Assembly: GCA_964604825.1 (NCBI GenBank)
Contig: CAZSAL010000077.1
Span: 1 to 7,244 of the forward strand
Origin: CAZSAL01 sp964604825
Lineage (GTDB): Bacteria; Elusimicrobiota; Elusimicrobia; 2-01-FULL-59-12
Direction of reading: 5' to 3'
DNA length: 7,244 nt
Both the position numbers and the translations under genes were made by a program. The notes under the pieces were generated by a model that made no database searches, had not been told where the DNA came from, and saw only the letters and a list, made by a program, of their open reading frames with translations. Below are positions 1 to 5,066 of this stretch, one piece after another; the first letter of the stretch is position 1, and every line of letters begins with the position of its first letter.

Positions 1-29
1 CTCTCCCTCGGGGAGAGGGGAGGGTGAGG
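1..29. repeat. Partial GC-rich palindromic repeat at window edge
   Basis: Bases 1-7 (CTCTCCC) and 11-17 (GGGAGAG) form a perfect 7-bp inverted repeat around a TCG triloop, followed by GGGAGGGTGAGG. The pattern resembles the widespread CCTCACCC / CTCTCCC...GGGAGAG interspersed palindromes of bacterial genomes. Only the right part is visible; the left arm continues outside the window. The resemblance is from memory and copy number in this genome is unknown. Confidence 0.5.
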
Positions 30-234
30 CTTCCCTCGTCACTGCGGGCGATGCTACAAACGTCATGAAAGCCTTGGCTCCACAGACGCCGGGCGTTGCC
101 CAGCGCCTCAGCAACGCGCTCGCCGATATCGCGGGGAAAGCGGTGACCAATCCAGGCGCGCCAGCGGCGGCCAGACGCTCAACCTCGGCTTCAGCGGCGT
201 AGGAGTAAGACCTGCTCTCGAGTGGATGTTTTAA
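29..234 (+). pseudogene. Possible decayed or frameshifted 3' end of an upstream gene
   Basis: No intact gene lies in 1-303. Frame 2 is open from base 2 to the TAG at 200-202 and reads protein-like text (for example MKALAPQTPGVAQRLSNALA from 65). From about 172 the more natural reading is frame 1, QTLNLGFSGVGVRPALEWMF, ending at TAA 232-234. Its alternating pattern and terminal Phe resemble the last strand of an outer-membrane beta-barrel. Joining the two needs one frameshift near 150-172. A second in-frame-2 piece from 209 ends FFYYHYS at TAA 302-304. The family is not recognised. The stretch is GC-rich and open on the reverse strand too, so it may be non-coding. The reading is tentative. Confidence 0.2.
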
Positions 235-303
235 GAACCTCAACCTCGACCACGGCTTCGGCGTATTTTCCACGGAGCCTTTCTTTTACTACCATTACTC
301 ATA

Positions 304-963
304 ATGAAAAAGCTGGTCATTGGCCTAACCGGGGGCATTGCTTCCGGGAAAAGCGAATTTCTTAAGATAGCTAAAAAGCTGGGATTCGAAACGTTTTCCG
401 CGGATGAATCCGCGCACCATTGTTTAAAGACCAGTCATCCGGCATACAAAAAGGTCGTTGGACATTTTGGCCGGCATATTTTGAATTCAAGAAAAGAAAT
501 TATTCGGAGCAGTCTGGCAGAGATAATATTTCGCGATGTTCGCGAGCGGAAATTTCTGGAAAGAGTCATCCATCCCTGCGTGCGCGCTGATTTGAAACGA
601 AAAATCTGCGAGGCGCAAGGCCCGCTGATTGTTGATATCCCGTTGCTTTTCGAAGCGCATTTCGAACATCTGGTGGACAAAATTCTTGTAGTGAAAGCAT
701 CGAGGCGTCTGCAGATTGACCGTTTAATGCGCCGGAACGGATTGTCCCGGACCGAGGCCCTGCGGCGCATTTGCGCGCAGATTCCGCTGGCGGATAAAGT
801 GAAGAAAGCGGATTTCGTCATTGCTAATTCCGGGACAATAAATGATTTCCATCAAAGAGCTGCAGATTTCCTGCTTGACACTGCGGGAATGTTCTGTAAT
901 AATAATTTCAAGACCTTGCCATATAAGTCCAAAGTGAATCCTGAACATATCGCAACGAGATAA
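304..963 (+). CDS. coaE: Dephospho-CoA kinase
   Basis: This cytoplasmic P-loop kinase phosphorylates the ribose 3'-OH of dephospho-CoA with ATP, the last step of coenzyme A synthesis. Visible motifs are the Walker A at residues 10-17 (GGIASGKS), an acidic residue D34 matching the family's catalytic Asp (the usual DAD reads SAD here), the H90-P91 pair, P113-LLFE of the CoA-binding region, the lid helix around 136-146 (RLQIDRLMRRN), and AD-FVIANSG at 169-177. The protein has 219 residues against about 200 usually, with an unconserved tail from about 195. The ATG at 304 sits just before the P-loop as expected. No Shine-Dalgarno is visible; the start overlaps an upstream TAA as TAATG. The gene ends in tandem stops TAA TAA. 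Identity is secure. Confidence 0.95.
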   Translation: MKKLVIGLTGGIASGKSEFLKIAKKLGFETFSADESAHHCLKTSHPAYKKVVGHFGRHILNSRKEIIRSSLAEIIFRDVRERKFLERVIHPCVRADLKRKICEAQGPLIVDIPLLFEAHFEHLVDKILVVKASRRLQIDRLMRRNGLSRTEALRRICAQIPLADKVKKADFVIANSGTINDFHQRAADFLLDTAGMFCNNNFKTLPYKSKVNPEHIATR

Positions 964-1063
964 TAACCTGAGCAACGAACATCCAACATCATCGCCGGCG
1001 CCTCGCGCGCAGACAAACGGCCAGGCTGAAGAAGTTCGCAAGCCGAATTTAAACGAAAAACAG
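964..1063 (+). other. coaE-rho gap with the rho frame open (possible N-terminal extension)
   Basis: The rho frame has no stop from 938 up to its ATG at 1064. From 968 it reads LSNEHPTSSPAPRAQTNGQA and onward, a Pro/Ala/Gln-rich text like the disordered N-terminal extensions of some Rho proteins. No ATG, GTG or TTG occurs in it. The only candidate start is CTG 968, seven bases after GAGA (957-960). The ATG at 1064 has no convincing Shine-Dalgarno. The gap may be plain leader or a short non-AUG-initiated extension. Confidence 0.25.
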
Positions 1064-2335
1064 ATGGATTTAACTGTTTTGTCTAAGTTGACTATTGCCG
1101 AACTGCAAAAGCTTGGTCGTGATTTGAAGCTGGAAACGCCCATAGGCCTGCGCAAACAGGAACTGATAGCCAAGATCCTTGAAGCCCAGGCCAGGGAAAG
1201 CGGCCTTATCTATGATGAAGGCGTGCTTGAGATACTCCCTGACGGTTTCGGTTTTCTTCGTTCCCCTAACTACAACTATCTACCCGGGCCGGATGATATT
1301 TATATCTCCCCGTCTCAGATTAAAAAATTTGGATTGAGAAAAGGCGACACAGTGGCCGGCTATGTCCGTCCTCCCAAGGAACAGGAGCGGTTCTTTGCCC
1401 TGCTCCAGGTCAAATCCGTCAACGGCAGCGATCTGGAGATGCTCAAGGAGCGCCCGCTTTTTGATAACCTCACTCCACTGTATCCCGATGGCAGAATTAC
1501 GCTGGAAACCAAGAAAGACGAGCTGACTACTCGCGTCATGGATTTAATCGCGCCCGTAGGCAAAGGCCAGCGCGCCATGGTGAACGCGGCGCCGCGCACA
1601 GGCAAGACCATAATTCTGCAGAAGATCGCCAACGCTATTACCACAAATCATCCGGAAATTATTCTGCTGGTTCTTTTGATCGATGAGCGCCCGGAAGAAG
1701 TTACTGACATGCAGCGCAGCGTAAAAGGGGAAGTCGTATCTTCAACCTTTGACGAGCCTGCGGACAGGCATGTTCAGGTCGCTGAAATGGTTATTGAAAA
1801 GGCGAAGCGGCTTGTAGAACATGGTAAAGACGTTGTCATTCTGCTTGATTCTATAACCCGCCTGGCTAGAGCCTATAACACTATTACTCCATCCAGTGGG
1901 CGAGTGCTTTCCGGCGGCCTTGATTCCAACGCTCTGCAGCGGCCCAAGCGGTTTTTTGGCGCTGCACGCAATATAGAAGAAGGCGGCAGCCTGACTATTA
2001 TTGGAACCGCGCTTGTGGAAACCGGCAGCCGCATGGACGATGTCATTTTCGAAGAATTTAAGGGAACCGGCAACATGGAAGTTTATCTGGACCGCAAACT
2101 CGCGGATAAACGGATTTTCCCGGCCATAGATATGGGCCGCTCAGGTACACGCAAAGAAGAACTGCTGTTGACACCCGAAGAACTGAACAAAGTTTGGATC
2201 CTGCGAAAAGTCCTGTCATCCCTCACTCCTATTGAAGCGATGGAACTTCTGCTTGAAAAGCTTTCAGCAACCAAGTCGAACAAGGATTTCCTCAAGTCCA
2301 TGGAAACATCAAGCATGGACAAAATTAACGCCTAG
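1064..2335 (+). CDS. rho: Transcription termination factor Rho
   Basis: Rho is the hexameric RNA-dependent ATPase/helicase that ends transcription at untranslated C-rich RNA. At 423 residues it matches the usual ~419. The Rho N-terminal helical domain is at 1-45. The cold-shock-like RNA-binding domain follows, with GFGFLR (61-66) and YLPGPDDIY (72-80). The ATPase core has the P-loop AAPRTGKT (175-182), LIDERPEEVT (205-214) carrying catalytic Glu208, Walker B VVILLDSITRLARAYN (257-272), the Q-loop region around 277-287 and the R-loop FKGTGNME (332-339), then RSGTRKEELL (359-368). The first Pro of the usual APP(K/R)xGKT loop is Ala here. The start at 1064 is the one giving the family's usual N-terminus, although upstream frame is open. 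The gene stands alone between coaE and a cell-wall gene. Confidence 0.98.
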   Translation: MDLTVLSKLTIAELQKLGRDLKLETPIGLRKQELIAKILEAQARESGLIYDEGVLEILPDGFGFLRSPNYNYLPGPDDIYISPSQIKKFGLRKGDTVAGYVRPPKEQERFFALLQVKSVNGSDLEMLKERPLFDNLTPLYPDGRITLETKKDELTTRVMDLIAPVGKGQRAMVNAAPRTGKTIILQKIANAITTNHPEIILLVLLIDERPEEVTDMQRSVKGEVVSSTFDEPADRHVQVAEMVIEKAKRLVEHGKDVVILLDSITRLARAYNTITPSSGRVLSGGLDSNALQRPKRFFGAARNIEEGGSLTIIGTALVETGSRMDDVIFEEFKGTGNMEVYLDRKLADKRIFPAIDMGRSGTRKEELLLTPEELNKVWILRKVLSSLTPIEAMELLLEKLSATKSNKDFLKSMETSSMDKINA

Positions 2336-2339
2336 TTGA

Positions 2340-2360
2340 CCCCGCTCTGCGATTTGCGGG
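2340..2360. repeat. Short GC hairpin directly after rho
   Basis: CCCGC (2341-2345) and GCGGG (2356-2360) form a 5-bp stem with a 10-base loop, five bases after the rho stop. No T-run follows, so it is not an intrinsic terminator. The arms resemble the stronger CCGCC/GGCGG palindromes at the next gene junctions, but 5 bp alone could be chance. Confidence 0.3.
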
Positions 2361-2397
2361 ATTGACTTCCTCTAATCTTTCTGGTATCCATAAACGG

Positions 2398-3342
2398 ATG
2401 AAGAAAACACGGCTGACGGTTAATTTCTTTCTGGTTGTCATGGTCCTGGCGCCCTTTGTGCGTTTAGAGGGGCGGCATGCGGAAGCTGCGTCCTATACCG
2501 CAGGCTTCAGATCGGATCTTTTGTTGAATGCCAGGCAGGTTAGCCTTCCGCCTGATCAGTTGAGGCTTCTCGACCGCACGGTCATCTGCGATTACTCTGT
2601 AAAGCCCCATGACACGCTGTGGTCTATCCAGAAAAAATTTAACGTTGATGTCGATACTATCCGCAGTTCCAACGGCCTTGACGTAATATCTCTGCCTCCC
2701 GGGCGCGTCCTGCATATTCCGAACCATCGCGGCATGGTTTATCAAAGCAAGGCCGGTGAAAATCTGGAAGCAATACGCAGGAATTTCGTTTGGGGGAAAC
2801 GCCAGCCTGGTGCTTTTATCGAAACGGTGCTGGCGATGAATGGGTTTCCACGGCCTGACCTTAAGGCTGCCAACCGCGCTTTCGCGCCCGGGACTATGTT
2901 GTTTTTGCCAAACACTTTCATTGATTACCATCAGTTGGCAATACCTCTTATCGGCGCTTTCCGCAGGACATCGGGTTTCGGACTGCGGCTGCATCCAATA
3001 CTCGGAATACGCAGGCGCCATGACGGCTGGGACCTGGCTAAACCTTACGGCAGCCCGGTCGTTGCTGCTCGAGAAGGGAAGGTAATTTTTACCGGCTGGT
3101 CTGAAGGTTATGGCAACCTCATTGTGCTGCAGCATTCGATCAAGCGAAAAAACGGTTATAATATCATTACGACCCGGTATGGCCACCTGTCGAAAATACT
3201 GGTGGAGTCCGGTCAGCGCGTCAGGAAAGGACAGCTGATCGGCAAGGTCGGATCCACTGGAATATCTACGGGACCGCATCTTCATTTTGAAATCCGCGAT
3301 TCGAGCGGACATCCTCGTAATCCCTGGAATTATCTTCAATAA
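2398..3342 (+). CDS. Secreted LysM-M23 peptidoglycan endopeptidase
   Basis: A probable zinc metallo-endopeptidase cutting peptide bridges of peptidoglycan, exported to the periplasm or cell surface. From the ATG at 2398 it has 314 residues. KKTR plus a hydrophobic run (about 6-21) and AEA before A31 make a signal peptide without a lipobox. One LysM-like domain spans about 65-108 (YSVKPHDTLWSIQKKFNV to LHIPN), and a second, weaker one about 114-171. The M23 domain spans about 186-312. The zinc ligands are H208 and D212 (HDGWD) and H296 of HLH (294-296); H263 and H294 fit the catalytic histidines. All are present, so activity is expected. An in-frame TTG at 2362 would add 12 residues but would bury the signal peptide. 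It may act in wall remodelling or division; an EnvC/NlpD-like activator role is unlikely because the active site is complete. Confidence 0.9.
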   Translation: MKKTRLTVNFFLVVMVLAPFVRLEGRHAEAASYTAGFRSDLLLNARQVSLPPDQLRLLDRTVICDYSVKPHDTLWSIQKKFNVDVDTIRSSNGLDVISLPPGRVLHIPNHRGMVYQSKAGENLEAIRRNFVWGKRQPGAFIETVLAMNGFPRPDLKAANRAFAPGTMLFLPNTFIDYHQLAIPLIGAFRRTSGFGLRLHPILGIRRRHDGWDLAKPYGSPVVAAREGKVIFTGWSEGYGNLIVLQHSIKRKNGYNIITTRYGHLSKILVESGQRVRKGQLIGKVGSTGISTGPHLHFEIRDSSGHPRNPWNYLQ

Positions 3343-3344
3343 AG

Positions 3345-3391
3345 CCCGTCGCCAAGTCGTTGGCGGGTCCGCCAAAGCAAGAATGGCGGAG
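3345..3391. repeat. Tandem alternating palindromes in front of rpmE
   Basis: Four alternating arms fill the M23-rpmE gap: CGTCGCCA (3347-3354), TGGCGG (3361-3366), CCGCCA (3369-3374) and TGGCGGA (3384-3390). Arms 1:2 pair with a 6-base loop. Arms 2:3 pair as TGGCG/CGCCA with loop GGTC. The strongest, arms 3:4 (TCCGCCA/TGGCGGA), has a 9-base loop AAGCAAGAA. No T-run follows. The last arm merges into GGAG (3388-3391), the likely rpmE ribosome-binding site. It may be a REP-like element or a regulatory leader. Confidence 0.6.
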
Positions 3392-3397
3392 AAAGAG
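3388..3397 (+). promoter_or_regulatory. rpmE ribosome-binding region
   Basis: GGAG at 3388-3391 lies five bases before a GTG (3397) and eleven before the ATG (3403). A second weaker GAG at 3395-3397 lies five bases before the ATG. Both starts share one frame and differ by two residues. Three of the four GGAG bases are inside the stem of the preceding hairpin, so access may depend on its opening. Confidence 0.5.
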
Positions 3398-3402
3398 TGA
3401 AC

Positions 3403-3783
3403 ATGAAAGAAGGAATTCATCCTAATTACGGCATGGCGACGGTTGTGTGCGCCTGCGGCATGACTTTTCAAACGCGTTCGACAAAATCTATGATCCGTCT
3501 GGATATTTGTTCGAATTGTCATCCCTTTTTCAGCGGGAAGCAGAAGTTTGTGGACACCGCCGGACGCGTTGAGCGTTTCCAGAAACGTTTCGCTAAAACC
3601 GGCGGGGAAACGGTTAAAAAACAGGCGAAGCCAGTTATGGCCAAGGGACAAAAACCTGCTCTGGATAAAAAGAAAGCGAAAGTTTTGAGTTCTGCTCCGA
3701 TCGTCATCCCGAAGAAAACCGGAAAGCCCGCGGGTCCGAAGCCGGCGCCCAAGGTCGCTACGTCAGAATCCGCAAAAGCTTAG
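3403..3783 (+). CDS. rpmE: Large-subunit ribosomal protein L31 with long basic tail
   Basis: L31 sits on the central protuberance of the 50S subunit and helps bridge to the 30S. Residues 1-63 are a full zinc-type L31: MKEGIHP start, CAC (C16, C18) and CSNC (C36, C39) as the four zinc ligands, HPFFSGK (40-46) and GRVERFQKRF (54-63). The family is normally about 65-75 residues; this one has 126. The extra 62 residues are low-complexity and strongly basic (16 Lys, three acidic residues; rich in Pro and Ala), probably disordered and rRNA-binding. The ATG at 3403 gives exactly the family's N-terminus; GTG 3397 would add Met-Asn. A strong terminator follows, so this gene probably ends its transcript. 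The four cysteines mark it as the zinc-containing form. Confidence 0.93.
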   Translation: MKEGIHPNYGMATVVCACGMTFQTRSTKSMIRLDICSNCHPFFSGKQKFVDTAGRVERFQKRFAKTGGETVKKQAKPVMAKGQKPALDKKKAKVLSSAPIVIPKKTGKPAGPKPAPKVATSESAKA

Positions 3784-3796
3784 GTATTTTTTGATC

Positions 3797-3834
3797 AAAA
3801 ACAGTCCTCCTTAAAATGGGGGGCTGTTTTTTTT
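3797..3834 (+). terminator. Intrinsic terminator after rpmE
   Basis: Starting 13 bases after the rpmE stop, ACAGTCCTCC (3801-3810) pairs with GGGGGGCTGT (3818-3827), including two T-G wobbles, around a 7-base loop TTAAAAT. Flanking A and T bases lengthen the stem. Eight T residues (3827-3834) follow, giving a classic Rho-independent terminator. It separates the rho/M23/rpmE side from prfA-prmC-murA. Confidence 0.9.
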
Positions 3835-3860
3835 CGCCACTACTTCACTGGCGTCCTAAA

Positions 3861-3926
3861 CCTATGAACTATAGGAAAGGACAGTCCCAAGTTCCGGGAC
3901 GAACCCGCCAAAGACTTAACGGCGGG
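3861..3926. repeat. Cluster of three small palindromes upstream of prfA
   Basis: The 166-base rpmE-prfA gap holds, after the terminator, CCTAT/ATAGG (3861-3875, loop GAACT), GTCCC/GGGAC (3884-3900, loop AAGTTCC) with an overlapping GGAC-A-GTCC (3879-3887), and CCCGCC/GGCGGG (3904-3926, 11-base loop starting AAAG). The GGACAGTCCC...CCGGGAC pattern resembles common REP-like repeats. A promoter for the prfA operon should also lie here, but no convincing -35/-10 pair was seen. Confidence 0.5.
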
Positions 3927-3949
3927 ATTGGTTAGTATGGACCTTAAAC

Positions 3950-5065
3950 ATGGACCTGATTCAGCCGCTTGAACAACTTAGTAATCGTTTTAAACAGATA
4001 CTCCAGGAGTTGAGCGATCCCGGAGTAACTGGTAATACTTTGCGTTTCCAGCAATTAAGCAGGGAACATTCAAGGCTGGCGCCGATTATGGGACAATTCG
4101 AGTCATACAAAACACTTCTGAAGGAAGCGCAGGATTTAACAACCCTTCAAATAGAGGGGGATCCGGCCATGAAGCATTTAGCAGCCGAAGAACTGGAGCG
4201 CGTTACAGGCAAACGGCAGACTCTGGAGCGCGAGCTGCAAAAAGCTCTTTTGCCGCGCGACCCGAATGAAGATCGTGATATCCTTCTTGAAATACGGGCG
4301 GGCGCCGGCGGCGATGAAGCGGGGCTTTTTGCCGCGGACCTTCTTCGCATGTACTCTCACTTTGCCGAAAAGCATGGCTGGAAAATCGAACCTGTAGAAT
4401 CGAATGTTTCCGAACGCGGCGGCATAAAGGAAGTTATCGTGCAGATTTCCGGACAGGGAGTATGGAATTATTTTAAGTTTGAGCGGGGCGTACACCGGGT
4501 TCAGCGCGTGCCGGAAACGGAAGCAAGCGGCAGGGTCCACACCAGCACCGCCACCGTAGCGGTTTTGCCGCAGGCTGAAGAAGTCGATATTAGAATTGAT
4601 CCGGCGGAATTAAGGATCGACACCTACCGGGCACACGGCGCAGGCGGACAGCATATTAATAAAACCGACAGCGCGGTTCGCATAACGCATCTCCCTACGG
4701 GGCTCGTGGTGGCATGTCAGGACGAACGCAGCCAGATCAAAAACCGCGTTAAGGCCATGAAACTTCTACGGTCGCGCCTGTTGCAACAGCTTCAGGACAA
4801 GCATCAGCAGGAAATCGCCAAAGATAGAAAATCTCAGGTCGGTACCGGAGACCGCAGCGAAAAAATCCGCACATATAACTTTCCTCAGGACAGAATAACG
4901 GATCACCGGATAAATATGAATGTGCATAACCTTCCTGTTGTAATGGAGGGCGGCCTTGACGAATTAATTGATGCCCTGCAAAAAGATGAGCAGGCTCGCC
5001 TCCTGGCGTCCGCCACTGATTCTCCGGCGGACGCCCGCCAAAGCGGTAGTGGCGGGCGGAGTTGA
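3950..5065 (+). CDS. prfA: Peptide chain release factor 1
   Basis: RF1 recognises UAA and UAG in the ribosomal A site and triggers peptide release. The PCRF domain (about 1-200) contains EIRAGAGGDEAGLFAADL (114-131). The codon-recognition motif is PET at 188-190 (a PxT motif, so RF1 and not the SPF-bearing RF2), with GRVHTS at 194-199. The GGQ loop is at 232-234 in RAHGAGGQHINKTDSAVR. The C-terminal part with RSEKIRTYNFPQDRITDHR (302-320) is intact. Length is 371 against about 360, because the last ~19 residues (353-371, Ser/Ala/Gly/Arg-rich) are encoded by palindromic repeat DNA. The ATG at 3950 has only a weak GGA eight bases upstream. The gene ends one base before prmC, whose product should methylate Q234. 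Confidence 0.97.
   Translation: MDLIQPLEQLSNRFKQILQELSDPGVTGNTLRFQQLSREHSRLAPIMGQFESYKTLLKEAQDLTTLQIEGDPAMKHLAAEELERVTGKRQTLERELQKALLPRDPNEDRDILLEIRAGAGGDEAGLFAADLLRMYSHFAEKHGWKIEPVESNVSERGGIKEVIVQISGQGVWNYFKFERGVHRVQRVPETEASGRVHTSTATVAVLPQAEEVDIRIDPAELRIDTYRAHGAGGQHINKTDSAVRITHLPTGLVVACQDERSQIKNRVKAMKLLRSRLLQQLQDKHQQEIAKDRKSQVGTGDRSEKIRTYNFPQDRITDHRINMNVHNLPVVMEGGLDELIDALQKDEQARLLASATDSPADARQSGSGGRS
5005..5058. repeat. Twin palindromes inside the end of prfA
   Basis: GGCGTCCGCC (5005-5014) and GGCGGACGCC (5026-5035) form a perfect 10-bp stem with an 11-base loop. CGCCCGCCA (5032-5040) and TGGCGGGCG (5050-5058) form a perfect 9-bp stem with a 9-base loop AAGCGGTAG. The stems overlap at 5032-5035, so they cannot both form fully. 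The second matches the hairpin before rpmE in arms, loop length and loop start (AAGC). The element lies wholly in the prfA reading frame and ends at the prmC ribosome-binding site. Confidence 0.75.
5058..5061 (+). promoter_or_regulatory. prmC Shine-Dalgarno at the edge of the palindrome
   Basis: GGAG at 5058-5061 lies five bases before ATG 5067, overlaps the end of the palindrome's right arm (G5058 is paired) and sits just before the prfA stop (5063-5065). This decides the prmC start: the in-frame upstream ATG at 4968 lies deep in prfA and lacks such a site. A ribosome finishing prfA would open the hairpin, which favours translational coupling. Confidence 0.7.
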
Positions 5066-5066
5066 T

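Noticed and set aside
29..199. Open frame on the - strand in the region before coaE
   Set aside because: It has no recognisable domain, and high GC leaves several frames open here. The + strand reading with a plausible beta-barrel end is somewhat better, though also weak.
993..1000. CGCCGGCG palindrome in the coaE-rho gap
   Set aside because: It has no loop, no flanking repeats and no resemblance to the AAGC-loop family, so it was not counted as a copy.
2336..2390. Possible sigma70 promoter for the M23 gene, with TTGACT (2362-2367) and TATCCA (2385-2390) at 17-base spacing
   Set aside because: The -10 box is poor and lies only seven bases before the ATG, which would require a leaderless transcript. 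TTGAC also occurs at 2336 without a partner.
2464..3651. A 395-codon open frame on the - strand opposite the M23 and rpmE genes
   Set aside because: It lies antisense to two genes with clear domains and active-site residues, crosses their junction, and its translation shows no recognisable motif. It is best explained as a compositional shadow.
4968..5066. Longer prmC start at ATG 4968
   Set aside because: It would overlap 98 bases of prfA and add 33 residues unlike any PrmC N-terminus. ATG 5067 has a GGAG at ideal spacing and gives normal length.
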